A stretch of 64,000 bases of DNA from Methylomonas sp. EFPC3 (GCF_029643245.1 NZ_CP116398.1:1922001-1986000), one strand, 5' to 3'. Positions 55,301-63,454 are shown, counted from the first letter of the stretch. The notes: generated by a model not told the origin, from the letters alone. Translations and numbers: made by a program.

Positions 55301-58300
55301 GGTTGCACCGCTGAAATTATCGGCAGCCGACAACTCGGTATCGAACAGGCTGACGTCGGCATCGAGTACCACCGCGGCACCGTTTTCGATAAAGGTAGGC
55401 GTGCCATTCAGGTTACTGAATGTCGGCGCATCGTTGACTGCTGTGACCGCTATGCTCCGCGTCGCCACGTTGCTGGCGGTTGTGCCATCGGTGACGCTGA
55501 AACTCACGGTGCGGCTGGCGGTGGATGGAGTATCGCTGGTGTTCTGGTAGGTAACAGAACGCAGCGCGGTCTGGTACTGGGCGACGGTGGCCGAACCGGA
55601 TAAAGTCAGCGTACCGGTGGTGGCATTCCAACTGCCGGTGATGCCGTTTTGATCGCTGAATGCCAGCACGTCCTGGCCGGTGGCGAAGTTTCCGGTGATT
55701 TGTACCGTGGCGCCGGTCAGGTTGGCGTTGTCAAGATCCGCCAGAGTCAGCGTTGCAGTAACCACCGTAGCGCTAGCGTTCTCGGTATATGCCAACGAGG
55801 CGGCTTCGACGGCGGAAATCACTGGCGCGTCGTTGACCGCCGTGATGTTGACCGTGGTAATCCCGCTGCCCGTTAACGCCCCGCCGCTACCTTGGGTGCC
55901 CGCGTTAGCGTCGTTCAAGGTCCAGTTTAATTGCACGCTGGCAGGTGGCGCATCGCTGGTGTTGCGGTAGGTAATTTGCCTGATCGCCGAATTGGCCAGC
56001 GTGTTGGTGGCATTGCTGTTGAACGTCAGCAGCAATGTGCCGTTGCTGTTGGTGGTTACTGTACCAATAATAACGCCACCGACCGTTAGATTGCCGCCTT
56101 CCGTCAACGTGGCAAGGCTGCCGCTCGCGCCGAAAACATCCTGGCTGTTGGCGCCGCCATTGCGAACGATGCTCAGCGTCATGCCATTAAAATTGCTTGA
56201 TGACAATTCGCTGTCGAAAATCTGTACATCGCTATCAATAACCACAGCCGCCGCATTTTCGGTATAGCTGATCGTACTGCCCAGGGTATTGGTGGTAGCA
56301 TTGAAGGAGGTATCCAGCGAACCGTCGCTGTTATAACGCGCAATAGCCAGATCGTAACTGCCGCTTTGGTCCGTCGAGCCGGCAACCACGATTTTGCCGT
56401 CGCCCTGCAAGTACAGCCGAGTTCCCCGGTCATCGGTCGTGGCATTGAAATTGGTCGTTACTTTTCCGGTACCGCCAAAAGTCGTGTCCAATGTGCCGTC
56501 ACTGTTATAGCGCACCACGCTGAAATCATTGCCCGAGCCGCTGGAATAGCCGCTGGTCAGGATTTTGCCGTCAGACTGGATTTTTACATCCAAAGCAAAG
56601 TCACTGCCACTGCCGATCGCAACGATTACTTTGCCGGTGCCGCCGAAACTGGTATCCAGGGAGCCATTAGCGTTCAGCCGGACCAACGCATTGTCGGTGG
56701 TACCCGCCGCGTTGGTAAAACCACTCAGTACTATTTTTCCGTCAGATTGCAACGCAACGCCGTAGCCCTGATCCGTGCTGTTGGTGCCGACATCAATAGT
56801 GACCTTGCCCGTGCCGTTGAAGCTGGTATCCAACGAACCATTGCTGTTGTAGCGGGCTACGGCAAAGTCAGCGTAGGTAGTGCTGTTATAGGCTTGGCCG
56901 GCAAGGACGATTTTGCCATCGGCTTGTACGACCATGCTGCGGGCAGTGTCCGAGCCACCACTAAAATCGGTAGTAACCACACCCGATGTACCAAAGCTGG
57001 TATCAACAGAACCATTGCTGTTAAACCGCATCAGCATGAAATCGTTGCCATAGCTGCCGGCAACCAAAATTTTGCCGTCGCTTTGCACCGCAAAGCTATA
57101 GCCATCATCCGATCCAGATAAACCGGATACCGCCTTGCCGGTGCCACCGCCGAAACTGGTGTCTAATGTGCCGTCGGCGTTGTATTGCACCAGGGCCACA
57201 TCGTATCCAACACCATTCACGGAATAACCCAGCACCAAAATCTTGCCATTCGCCAGCACTTGCACGTCTTGCGCTTCGTCCGCGCCACTGCCAATGGCGG
57301 TAATCACGTAACCGTTGCCGCTACCAAAACTGGTATCGAGCGTACCGTCCGTGTTGTAACGAGCCACGGCAAAATCTCGTGTTCCGGCGCCGTCGCTCCA
57401 ACCCACCAAAATGTATTTGCCGTCGGCTTGCTGGGTGACCGCATTGCCGAATTGCATGCCGCTCATAACGGTGAAATTGCGACCGTTGCCAACCGAAAAA
57501 CTGGGGGCGTCGTTTACGGACGCCACAGAGATAGCCCGCGTTAAACTGTTACTGTTGGCGGCACCGTCATTGACAGTGAAAGATACAGTGCGGGTCGTGG
57601 TAGTGGGATTGTCGAAGGTATTGACGTAAGTGACACTGCGCAGTGCGGTTTGATAATTGGCGACGCTGGCGCTGCCAGTCAACGTCAACACACCGGTGGT
57701 TGCATTCCAACTGCCGGTGATGCCGTTTTGGCTGGTAAAAGCCAGCACGTCCTGCCCGGCAACGAAATTGCCGCTGATGCTTATCGTGGCGCTGCTCAGA
57801 TTGGCGTTATCCACGTCGGTAAGTGCCAGCGTAGAGGTAATCGCCGTCGCGGCGCCGTTCTCGGTATACGCCAGCGTCGTGGCTTCGACGGCGGAGATCA
57901 CCGGAGCGTCATTGGCTGGAATTATGGTTAGGGTGCCCGAAACAATATTGCTGGTACCGCCGTCTCCGTCGGTCACATAGCCGGCCATGGTTCTGACCGC
58001 CGTCGATGGATTGTCGGACACATTCTGGTAGGTAATGCTGCGTGCCAAGGCTTGTACCGCCTCGACTGTCGCATTGGCATTAAAGGTCACCACCAGCGGC
58101 GTACTGCCATCGGTTCCACCGGTGTAGGTGCCAATCACAACGCCGCCATAGCTGACATTGGTACCCGACACACCAATCTGGCCGGCTCCGGAGCCTTGGT
58201 TTTGAATACCGATACGATCTTCTGCTTGGCCGTTGGCGGAAAAATAGACCCTCATCTGCCCGGTATCGAAATTCGCCGAATCCACATCAGTGACAGTCGC

Positions 58301-61300
58301 GCTGCTTGACACGATGACAGCCCCGTAATTCTCGGGATAATTAAAATTGCCGCTGATGAAGGTGAGAACGGGGGCGTCATTGACCGCCGTGCCGGTCATG
58401 GCTTTGGTGCCGGTCACTGCCGCTAGCACACCGTCGCTGACGCTGGTGGCGATGGTGAAATTGCTGTTGAAGTTGCTTGCCGGGGTAAAGGTCAGGCCGG
58501 CCAACAAGGTGTTGACGTCGGCGACGGCGCCGCTGGCGGTCCAGACGCCAGTAGCGGCGTTGTAGGTTGAAGTCACCGCGCCCGAGGTGCTGGTGTTCAA
58601 GCTGCCGGCGGCGGCATTGGACAAAGTCAAGGTGGCGGTAACGGTCGCGCTGTCGCCGCGGGTGATGACGATATCGGTCAGATTAAGCGCGGTGTCCTCG
58701 GTATAGGTTTCCGATGCGCTGAGGTTGGTTGCCGATGGGGCTTCGACTACGTTCGACAAGTTGACCGAATAGGTTTCCGAATAGCTTGCGCCCAGGGAAT
58801 CGGTGACCTGCACGGTAACGGAGTGGCTGGTGGCGGCCTCGTAATTCAGCAAGGAGCCATCCGCTACCGTCAGCGTGCCATTGCTGGAACTGATGGCAAA
58901 GCGTCCGCCGGCGCTGTCTGTCAGGCTGTAGCTGGGATTGGCGCTGGCATCGACATCGAAGCCCACCACCGTGCCAATCACAGTGCCGTTGGCGGCGTTC
59001 TCGGCGACGGTAAAGCCGCTGGTTTGTTGATACAGCGCCGCCACTTGACTGGCAGTCATCACGCTATTGGCGACGACGAAATTGTCGATGGCGCCATCAA
59101 ACGCCGCGTCGCCGCCCCAATGCGATTTGCCGATGAAGTTGTTGCTGCGAACGCCTGTCTCCAGCGCCACGCCAGCTGTGGAGGCCGCCAGGTTGCCATT
59201 GACATAAAGCTTCATATTGCCGGACGTATCCACCGTGGCAGCGAAATGCAGCCATGAGCCATTGGTGATGACACTATTGGCGGTGGCGCGATAGGTGTAT
59301 ACGCCATTTTTTTCGATGGTGAAGGTCAGGTTGTTGGTGTTCCATTCCCGACCGACATAGACGTTGCCGATTCCACCGCTAGTGGTTTGGCCGAAATCGA
59401 ACACCCGCTGCCAATCGCCGGTACTATCGAATTTCACCGAAGCGGCAAAGGTCATGGCGCCGCCGGTGGTAATCCCGACAATGTCGCCATACTGACCGGA
59501 TGTGCCGCCGGCCAGATCGAGTGCGCCGGAACCACTGGGGCCTGTGGTCTGGCCCGGATTGCCGTATAAGGTCATCGGCGCGTTGTTGCCGGCGGCGTCG
59601 CGGCCCAGATTGCTTGGGTTGGTGAATCCATAAACCCCGATCAGACTGGATTCGGCTACACCGCTAATGGCGTAGAGATCGCTGGGCGCGTCGTTGACGG
59701 CGGTAATCGAGATAGTCCTTGTCGCAGCGGCACTGGCATTGGAGCCGTCATTCACGACAAACGAGACCGTCCGGGTCGCGGTATTGGGCGCGTCGGATGA
59801 GTTTGTGTAGGTAATACTGCGCAGCGCGGTTTGGTAATTGGCGACGGTCGCGTTGCCGGTCAGCGTCAGAATCCCGGTGCTGGCGTTCCAACTACCGGTA
59901 ATGCCGTTTTGATTGGTAAACGCCAAGGTGTCCTGACCGCTGACAAAGCCGGAGGAAATCGAAATCGTAGCGCCGACCAGATTGGTACTGTCCGAATCGG
60001 TAACGGTAATGGCATTATCGACCGCCGTTGAAGTATTTTCGGTGTAACTCAACGCAGTTCCCGTCGTCGTCACCACCGGAGCTGCGGTTGCAGCTTTGAT
60101 CGATACCGCGCCAATCGTCCAGTCAGTAAAGGCAATTAAAGACGAACCGCTCATCGTCACCGAGCTTGCCCCCGCCTCCACAGAAGACCCGCCCTTTGCC
60201 AAACTCAAGAGTGACGAACTGGTCCATTGCGACGTTTGTCCTGTGCCTGCCGTGCTGGCCAAAGCATCTTTCCAATACTGTACGTCAATAACCAGATCAC
60301 CTGTGGCACTGGCCACATTGACCGATCCAGTCCCCCCCAGCAAACCGGTTGTGCCACTGTTGCCCGCATAAGTGCCGTAAGGTGTTGTTTGATCCACGCC
60401 ATTGAATGTCGACGCGCCCGCTGCCGCGTCGGTATTTCCGCCAAATGTAATGACCACGTTATTGGTGCCCACGGTGGGATTTACCAATGCCCAGATTTCA
60501 ACGGCATGATTGCCGGCCGTGCGTCCGACACGGACAAGATCGGCGGTACCGTATTTGACACTGTTAACGCTGGCGCCTACGCCATCAACGGCAATTTCGA
60601 CAAATAGCGCTCTGTCGGTACCGTTGGACACCGTGTGGGACCAGGTGAGGCTTGTCGTATTCGTGGCTTGCGTAGAGGTGACGGTGCCGTTGGCTGTCAC
60701 GGCCAACACATCCGTCCATTCTTGTTGCAGGCTGGCGCTGACAGCAACCTGGCTTTCAATGGCGCCGGTTTGATATTCCAGCTGCCAATCGCCACCCAAA
60801 TCCGCGCTGCCAGTAGCATCCTCCGATGCGGCGATTTCGGTATTGGTAATCCCGGCCAAATAGTCGACAAAGCTCTGGCCGAACTGTGTTTCGGCGACAT
60901 TACAGCCGTAGAGCAGGATGTCGCCGTTTTGATTGAACGAATCGCCCCAGGCGCTGATGTCGGTCTGATTGCGAATTAAGGTGTCGAAATTCAGTTGGCT
61001 GTTACCCAAATCCAGGCTGCCGTCGCTACCGTGAGAGATGATGTGTACCGCATCCAGGTTGTCCCGCTCGGCCAGAACTTGGCTGATTTGTTGGATCCCG
61101 TCACTGTTGCTGTCCAGCGCAATGATTTCCAGATTGCGGTCGGAGACGTCGCTGCTTTTGATATCGTTGAGCAGCGTCTGGTAGCCGTCCACGCGGGTGT
61201 CGACAAATACGATTTCATTGCGGGGAGCTTGATTGCCGGAATTCTGTGCCGACGGCTGTTGGGTTTCCGCGACCGGTGCCGGATTGGCATTGGCATTGGC

Positions 61301-61432
61301 ATAGACCGCGTTCGGGTCCAGCATCGGCTCGGTGAGCAGACCTTCGACGCCGGCAGAAAACAATTGCCGGGATTCCAACTCCTCCAAAATCGGTTTGGAG
61401 TGATAATGTGTTTGACGCAATTTCGAATGCAT
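46361..61432 (-). CDS. Giant (5,023-residue) DUF4347/LamG/delta-60/cadherin-repeat surface protein
   Basis: The N-terminus has a LEPR-like signature (LEELESRQLFSA), then a DUF4347 domain (about residues 70-230: EIVFVDTRVDGYQTLL, HIISHGSDGSLDLG, GDILLYGCNVAETQFG). Next come cadherin/Calx-like repeats, a LamG-type domain, seven delta-60 repeats, more cadherin-like units (NGITGSWN...LTLSGSATVAQYQTALRS), an NPCBM-type domain, and 13 near-identical 105-residue cadherin repeats. It ends with a hydrophobic segment (GFVSWILRAGSLMASFM), DPLPVL and an acidic tail. It is probably an exported adhesin. No complete exporter is present in the window. The frame is open for over 15 kb with no break. Confidence 0.92.
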   Translation of the reverse strand: MHSKLRQTHYHSKPILEELESRQLFSAGVEGLLTEPMLDPNAVYANANANPAPVAETQQPSAQNSGNQAPRNEIVFVDTRVDGYQTLLNDIKSSDVSDRNLEIIALDSNSDGIQQISQVLAERDNLDAVHIISHGSDGSLDLGNSQLNFDTLIRNQTDISAWGDSFNQNGDILLYGCNVAETQFGQSFVDYLAGITNTEIAASEDATGSADLGGDWQLEYQTGAIESQVAVSASLQQEWTDVLAVTANGTVTSTQATNTTSLTWSHTVSNGTDRALFVEIAVDGVGASVNSVKYGTADLVRVGRTAGNHAVEIWALVNPTVGTNNVVITFGGNTDAAAGASTFNGVDQTTPYGTYAGNSGTTGLLGGTGSVNVASATGDLVIDVQYWKDALASTAGTGQTSQWTSSSLLSLAKGGSSVEAGASSVTMSGSSLIAFTDWTIGAVSIKAATAAPVVTTTGTALSYTENTSTAVDNAITVTDSDSTNLVGATISISSGFVSGQDTLAFTNQNGITGSWNASTGILTLTGNATVANYQTALRSITYTNSSDAPNTATRTVSFVVNDGSNASAAATRTISITAVNDAPSDLYAISGVAESSLIGVYGFTNPSNLGRDAAGNNAPMTLYGNPGQTTGPSGSGALDLAGGTSGQYGDIVGITTGGAMTFAASVKFDSTGDWQRVFDFGQTTSGGIGNVYVGREWNTNNLTFTIEKNGVYTYRATANSVITNGSWLHFAATVDTSGNMKLYVNGNLAASTAGVALETGVRSNNFIGKSHWGGDAAFDGAIDNFVVANSVMTASQVAALYQQTSGFTVAENAANGTVIGTVVGFDVDASANPSYSLTDSAGGRFAISSSNGTLTVADGSLLNYEAATSHSVTVQVTDSLGASYSETYSVNLSNVVEAPSATNLSASETYTEDTALNLTDIVITRGDSATVTATLTLSNAAAGSLNTSTSGAVTSTYNAATGVWTASGAVADVNTLLAGLTFTPASNFNSNFTIATSVSDGVLAAVTGTKAMTGTAVNDAPVLTFISGNFNYPENYGAVIVSSSATVTDVDSANFDTGQMRVYFSANGQAEDRIGIQNQGSGAGQIGVSGTNVSYGGVVIGTYTGGTDGSTPLVVTFNANATVEAVQALARSITYQNVSDNPSTAVRTMAGYVTDGDGGTSNIVSGTLTIIPANDAPVISAVEATTLAYTENGAATAITSTLALTDVDNANLSSATISISGNFVAGQDVLAFTSQNGITGSWNATTGVLTLTGSASVANYQTALRSVTYVNTFDNPTTTTRTVSFTVNDGAANSNSLTRAISVASVNDAPSFSVGNGRNFTVMSGMQFGNAVTQQADGKYILVGWSDGAGTRDFAVARYNTDGTLDTSFGSGNGYVITAIGSGADEAQDVQVLANGKILVLGYSVNGVGYDVALVQYNADGTLDTSFGGGTGKAVSGLSGSDDGYSFAVQSDGKILVAGSYGNDFMLMRFNSNGSVDTSFGTSGVVTTDFSGGSDTARSMVVQADGKIVLAGQAYNSTTYADFAVARYNSNGSLDTSFNGTGKVTIDVGTNSTDQGYGVALQSDGKIVLSGFTNAAGTTDNALVRLNANGSLDTSFGGTGKVIVAIGSGSDFALDVKIQSDGKILTSGYSSGSGNDFSVVRYNSDGTLDTTFGGTGKVTTNFNATTDDRGTRLYLQGDGKIVVAGSTDQSGSYDLAIARYNSDGSLDTSFNATTNTLGSTISYTENAAAVVIDSDVQIFDSELSSSNFNGMTLSIVRNGGANSQDVFGASGSLATLTEGGNLTVGGVIIGTVTTNSNGTLLLTFNSNATNTLANSAIRQITYRNTSDAPPASVQLNWTLNDANAGTQGSGGALTGSGITTVNITAVNDAPVISAVEAASLAYTENASATVVTATLTLADLDNANLTGATVQITGNFATGQDVLAFSDQNGITGSWNATTGTLTLSGSATVAQYQTALRSVTYQNTSDTPSTASRTVSFSVTDGTTASNVATRSIAVTAVNDAPTFSNLNGTPTFIENGAAVVLDADVSLFDTELSAADNFSGATLTLARHGGANADDALAFDGITVTVSGTDVFVSGVQVGTYTFSGGQMDITFGANATSARVNTLMRNIVYWSWSDAPPASVQIDWTFSDANAGSQGSGGTLTATGSTTVSITAVNDAPVLSAIEATTLAYTENGNATAITATLALSDADNANLTGATVQITGNYASGQDVLALSDQNGITGSWDSNTGTLTLSGSASVAQYQSALRSVTYQNTSDAPSTASRTVSFSVTDSTTSSNTVTRSLSVAAVNDAPTATITPASYSATEQTSLTLHGTGLSIADVDAGSASVQATLSVVSGTLTASAGTTGVTVSGSGTSSITLTGSLSQINNLLAGNASGSLSYIINSDTPPASDTLTLSVNDQGNTGSGGALTGFDVATIDITAVNDAPVNTVYGDGTIVPEDSVIQLLGSVVIADADSGSGTLTTTLSVSAGAGVLSAISAAGVTISGSGTNTLTLSGDVASINAFFASAATAPVFTATADYNGAVSFTVVTTDNGNSGSGGALSDSDTISGSISAVADIINDSVTTNEDTPVTFNPLANDTFENAGRYISAIDGTSVSSGQTVAITGGNVTLNANGSLTFTPTANSNGATSFSYTVTSGVTTETATVALTINPVNDAPVLTSASLTLNEGQTVTLTAANFGVTDPDNSSFTYTLSSISGGYFQLTTNPGVAVTSFTTAQLGAGQVQFVDDGNEVAPSFSVTVSDGSANSNTLAATVNYTAVNDAPTDIVATRYLSDQSYQSQSMYDLTINTGHSGYGIVLDGVNYARGLGTHPGPAGNGYGYVDYAVNGATSFKATIGINDYQTGLYGSVRFYVYVDGVQTYSSGVLDSASTPIDLNISVAGASTIRLAVDNANNGNAFDHGVWANARLEGGSVALSSIAENAANGAVVGTVVGLDNDPHENWSYALTDNAGGRFAINTATGQITVADGSLLNYEAAASHNITVRATDTGGLSVDKTFTLSLTNVNEAPVINSASLSLNEGDTVTLSAANFGVTDPDNSSFTYTVSSVSGGYFQLTTNPAVSVTSFTSAQLSAGQVQFVDDGNEVAPNFSVTVNDGALDSNTLAATINYTAVNDNAPVISSGSTASVNENSTVSTVVYTASGSDADGNALTWSLSGTDAALLSIDATTGAVTLNAPADYETKTSYSFNVVASDGTFSSNQAVTLAVHNLNDNAVVGPTDANNSVNTVAENAANGTVVGITALASDADTGATISYSLTDNAGGRFAIDSTTGVVTVADGSLLDYETATSHSITVLATSSDGSTNSQTFSIAVTNVNDNPVSAVSDSDTSLNTISENAANGTVVGITALASDADTGATLSYSLTDNAGGRFAIDSTTGVVTVANGSLLDYETATSHSITVLATSSDGSTNSQTFSIAVTNVNDNPVSAVSDSDTSLNTISENAANGTVVGITALASDADTGATISYSLTDNAGGRFAIDSTTGVVTVADGSLLDYETATSHSITVLATSSDGSTNSQTFSIAVTNVNDNPVSAITDSNATANSVAENAANGTVVGITALASDADTGATISYSLTDNAGGRFAIDSTTGVVTVANGSLLDYETATSHSITVLATSSDGSTNSQTFSIAVTNVNDNPVSAVSDSDTSLNTISENAANGTVVGITALASDADTGATLSYSLTDNAGGRFAIDSTTGVVTVANGSLLDYETATSHSITVLATSSDGSTNSQSFTIAVSNLNDNPVSTVSDSNATANSVAENAATGTVVGVTALASDADAGATISYSLTDNAGGRFAIDSTTGVVTVADGSLLDYETATSHSITVLATSSDGSTNTESFTINLSNLNDNPVGTLTDSNATINSVAENAANGTVVGITALATDADSGTTLSYSLSDNAGGRFAIDSSTGVITVADGSLLDYETATSHSITVLATSSDGSTNSQSFTIAVSNLNDNPVNTLTDSNATANSVAENAASGTVVGVTALATDADSGATLSYSLTDNAGGRFAIDSNTGVVTVADGSLLDYETATSHSITVLATSSDGSTNSQSFTINVVNLNDNPVSSVSDSNSTANSVAENAANGALVGITALATDADSGASISYSLSDNAGGRFAIDSSTGVVTVADGSLLDYESATSHSVTVLATSSDGSTNSQTFSIAVTNVNDNPVSVVTDSNATVNSVTENAANGAVVGITALATDADSGATISYSLSDDAGGRFAIDTSTGVVTVADGSLLDYETATSHSITVLATSSDGSSNSQSFTIAVTNLNDNPVSTVSDSNATANSVAENAANGTVVGITALATDADSGATISYSLSDDAGGRFAIDSSTGVVTVADGSLLDYESATSHSITVLATSSDGSTNTESFTINLSNLNDNPVGTLTDSNATINSVAENAANGTVVGITALATDADSGTTISYSLTDDAGGRFAIDSSTGVVTVADGSLLDYETATSHSITVLATSSDGSTNSQTFSIAVTNVNDNPVSIITDSDTALNTISENAANGTVVGITALASDADAGATISYSLSDDAGGRFAIDSSTGIVTVADGSLLDYETATSHSITVLATSSDGSTNSQTFSIAVTNVNDNAPVLSSANMTLSEGQTVTLAASNFGVNDPDNTSFSYIVSNVSGGYFQIASNPGVAITSFTTAQLVADQIQFVDDGDEVTPSFSVTVNDGALESNTVAATINYTGVNDAPVIGSATLTLSQGQTVTLSAANFGVSDPDSASFTYTVSSVSGGYFQLTGNPGASVTSFSSAQLAAGQVQFVDDGNEVVPNFSVTVNDGGASSNLVNAEITYSSSDDKTNGFREIIRYNQTNGSDRKDQTEQSVGDKVLSSAAIFDQVNNVFGESVAVTQIVNNEIEGINNVDILVSVDQGSSEVDKNNVKLSAYVQDNLLQEQRRDIVRKQNFQLKNSALEQYSTDTESVLSEQEEIEFWNRLDHIRQQMSDPDAVADANPVNVKIILGTSASLTAGFVSWILRAGSLMASFMSTVPLLKRFDPLPVLRSARKDADSVDGSKKDQSSNPADSEDSDK
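46380..46570 (-). other. C-terminal anchor-like region of the giant protein
   Basis: It encodes a hydrophobic stretch (SLTAGFVSWILRAGSLMA, MSTVPLL), then FDPLPVLRSARKD and a Ser/Asp-rich tail. This region may hold the protein in the membrane or act as a retention or export signal. It is not an RTX repeat. Confidence 0.6.
47700..51790 (-). repeat. Thirteen tandem 315-bp repeats encoding 105-residue cadherin domains
   Basis: The unit starts around SVAENAANGTVVGITALA and includes DADTGATISYSL, GGRFAIDSTTGVVTVADGS and ITVLATSSDGSTN. The CTGCCGT-containing segment recurs about every 315 bases from about 47811 to 51590. Copies at 50.3-51.7 kb are nearly identical, while those at 47.8-49.8 kb have drifted. 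Rare variants shared at a 945-base offset show that a three-unit block was duplicated. Confidence 0.92.
52690..53100 (-). other. NPCBM-like carbohydrate-binding domain in the giant protein
   Basis: The segment reads LNINTGHSGYG-like DLTINTGHSGYGIVLDGV, YARGLGTHPGPAGNGYGYVD, FKATIGINDY, RFYVYVDGVQTYSSGVLD and IRLAVDNANNGNAFDHGVWA. This is the NPCBM/CBM51 pattern, which binds galactosides or other glycans. It supports a surface role in polysaccharide contact. Confidence 0.75.
56290..57490 (-). repeat. Seven delta-60 repeats in the giant protein
   Basis: Units of about 55 residues follow the pattern QADGKILVAG...DFAVARYNSDGTLDTSFG. Seven LDTSFG-type endings can be counted. Delta-60 repeats are propeller-like units of large secreted proteins. 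Confidence 0.85.
59010..59650 (-). other. LamG/concanavalin-like domain in the giant protein
   Basis: The region reads LIGVYGFTNPSNLGRDAAGN, GALDLAGGTSGQYGDIVGI, FAASVKFDSTGDWQRVFDFG, MKLYVNGNLAAST and GAIDNFVVANSVMTASQVAA in order. This is the LamG-3 pattern of a beta-sandwich that often binds sugars. Confidence 0.75.
60730..61215 (-). other. DUF4347 domain in the giant protein
   Basis: This N-terminal domain includes LEIIALDSNSDGIQQISQVL, DAVHIISHGSDGSLDLGN and GDILLYGCNVAE. The His-Gly-Ser and Gly-Cys-Asn motifs give it a caspase-like, clan CD look. Proteolytic activity has not been shown here and is only a possibility. Confidence 0.75.
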
Positions 61433-61701
61433 AGTCCCAAACTCACGCCGGTAGACTGAAAATAGCCGGCACCATCAATGTCCGGCTGTCGAGATATAGG
61501 CAGAGTTTAGCCGTTCCGGCAGATTCAGTCTGTGATTGAGACGAGTAATCGGTAACGTAACCGCATCGCCCGCCACTTTGCCGACCCCGCCTTGGCTCTT
61601 GCCCGGCGACGGCCCTCCCCGTCGCGGCAACCGCATCGGCGCAGTTTCCCGTTTACCCTCTATACTCTGCATCGACTGTTTAATGCCCGTGTTGGAGAAT
61701 T

Positions 61702-62574
61702 ATGTTGCTTAAACCCGTCGCCCCCGCCTCTGAAGCCAGCGCGATTGAGAAAATATTAGAGGAAATCAAAGGCTTGATTTCCCTGCCGGAGATTTACCAA
61801 AGACTCAGAACCTTGATCGACGATCCGAGGTCGGATATCGACCAGTTTGTCGAGGTGGTAAGTTCCGACCCCAATTTGACGGTCGCCGTACTTAAAGTCG
61901 CCAACAGCGCTTTTTTTGGCTTTCCCGGAAAAATCGGCAGCCTCAATCAAGCCGTCAGTATGCTGGGTATCGGCCAATTGCACGATTTGGTCTTGGCAAC
62001 CTCCGCGATCGGCTCCTTGCAACTGCCTAACGAAATCGTGCCATTGAAAGCATTCTGGCGCTTCAGCTTGTTCTCGGCGGTATTGACCCGATTATTGGCA
62101 CGTCATTTAAAAATCCCCCAAGGCGAGCGTTTGTTTGTGATCGGTTTGCTTCACGAAATCGGTCATTTGGTGATCTATGCCAAGTTACCGGAACTGGCCA
62201 AACGCGCATTGGAAAGCGCCCGGTCCGGCCAACGGCAACTGCATTTGGTCGAGGAACAGTTGTTAGGAATGCATTATGGCGAAATTGGCGCCAAGCTAAT
62301 GGCTCAATGGCAATTGCCGGGACATTTTCAGGATATCGTTCATTACCAACCCACTCCGGATCACGCGGAAACCTACCGTAAGGAAACCGCGTTGCTGCAT
62401 CTGGTACACCGCTGTGCCGAAAGAGCTGTTTTCGCTCGCGCCGGGCTAACGCAAACGGGCGATGAAACCGCCAACGCCCTGCAGGATTTAGGGCTCACTG
62501 CGGAACAACTGGAAGAAGCCATCGAACGGACGCGGGAAGTCTGCAGGGAGATGGAAAAGGTTATGTTGAACTAA
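61702..62574 (+). CDS. HDOD domain protein
   Basis: The 290-residue product is one HDOD domain: GLISLPEIYQRLRTLIDDPR, LTVAVLKVANSAFFGFPG, MLGIGQLHDLVLATS, GERLFVIGLLHEIGHLVIY and EEQLLGMHYGEIGAKLM. The HD motif is reduced to HE. A TTGGAG ribosome site lies upstream. It is divergent from the giant protein gene with a 269-base gap in which I see no clear promoter on either strand. The next HDOD gene begins 7 bases after its stop. Confidence 0.9.
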   Translation: MLLKPVAPASEASAIEKILEEIKGLISLPEIYQRLRTLIDDPRSDIDQFVEVVSSDPNLTVAVLKVANSAFFGFPGKIGSLNQAVSMLGIGQLHDLVLATSAIGSLQLPNEIVPLKAFWRFSLFSAVLTRLLARHLKIPQGERLFVIGLLHEIGHLVIYAKLPELAKRALESARSGQRQLHLVEEQLLGMHYGEIGAKLMAQWQLPGHFQDIVHYQPTPDHAETYRKETALLHLVHRCAERAVFARAGLTQTGDETANALQDLGLTAEQLEEAIERTREVCREMEKVMLN

Positions 62575-62581
62575 ATCCGAC

Positions 62582-63454
62582 ATGAGAGCCGAACAGCGTT
62601 TTCTATGCGATCTGGCCGAAAGGATTTCCATGCCTGAGGTCTATCTGAAAATCCGGGTTTTACTGGAAAAACCCGGCGCAAGAATCGACGATTACGTTAA
62701 AGCCTTGCAAACCGACCCGATGTTAGCCATCCGGATGATCCGCATCGCCAACAGCGAGTTCTTCGGTTTCAAGCGCCAGGCCGCAGATCTTGACGAGGCG
62801 ATCAGCCTGATCGGTACCATTCAACTCCATGATTTGTTGTTGAGCAGCTTATGCATGCGCACCTTTTGCAATATGCCCAGCCCGGTACTGGATTTACGCC
62901 AGTTCTGGCGACAAGCCATCGAATCGGGGATTGCCTGCCAAACTATCGCCAGACTCAGTCACGTCCCGGCTGGAAACCGTTTTTTTACGCTGGGCCTGTT
63001 ACTTGAAATCGGTCATGCCGCCATGTTCGTCAAAGCACCGGAGCAAGCTCTCGAAGCATTGCTAACCAGCCGCGACCAGGGGCTGCCGATTGACGCCCAA
63101 GAGCGCAAAATATTCGGTTTTGATTATTGTCAGCTCGGAGCGGAGCTGACGCGGCTTTGGCATTTGCCGGAAGTCTATTCGCACATTATCGGCCACTACC
63201 TGCACCCTGAACTCAGCGCACCGCCCTACCGGAACGAGACTTATCTGATCTACTTTGCCCAACAACTTTTCAACGCACCCGAGCATTTTTCGAAAACCCT
63301 TGCAGCCGAGCCATTCAAAGATGACCAATTTGGCCCGATTCCGGCAAACGCCAAAGACGTGGTGGCGCAAGAAATAGCCCAGCACCTCGATGAGGTTTAT
63401 CAAATGCTCTGCCCACTGAATTTCGTTGCGAATCAGGGAGCTTCAGCGCCATGA
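62582..63454 (+). CDS. Second HDOD domain protein
   Basis: The 290-residue product resembles its neighbour in length and motif order: RISMPEVYLKIRVLLEKPGA, MLAIRMIRIANSEFFGFK, LIGTIQLHDLLLSSL, RFFTLGLLLEIGHAAMF and FGFDYCQLGAELTRLW. The HD position reads LE. The pair probably arose by duplication. The stop overlaps the start of the GAF-like gene (ATGA), so all three are likely translated together. Confidence 0.9.
   Translation: MRAEQRFLCDLAERISMPEVYLKIRVLLEKPGARIDDYVKALQTDPMLAIRMIRIANSEFFGFKRQAADLDEAISLIGTIQLHDLLLSSLCMRTFCNMPSPVLDLRQFWRQAIESGIACQTIARLSHVPAGNRFFTLGLLLEIGHAAMFVKAPEQALEALLTSRDQGLPIDAQERKIFGFDYCQLGAELTRLWHLPEVYSHIIGHYLHPELSAPPYRNETYLIYFAQQLFNAPEHFSKTLAAEPFKDDQFGPIPANAKDVVAQEIAQHLDEVYQMLCPLNFVANQGASAP

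Noticed and set aside
60730-61215. DUF4347 as an active protease
   Set aside because: His-Gly and Gly-Cys motifs resemble clan CD peptidases, but the sequence alone does not establish activity; kept as a domain only.
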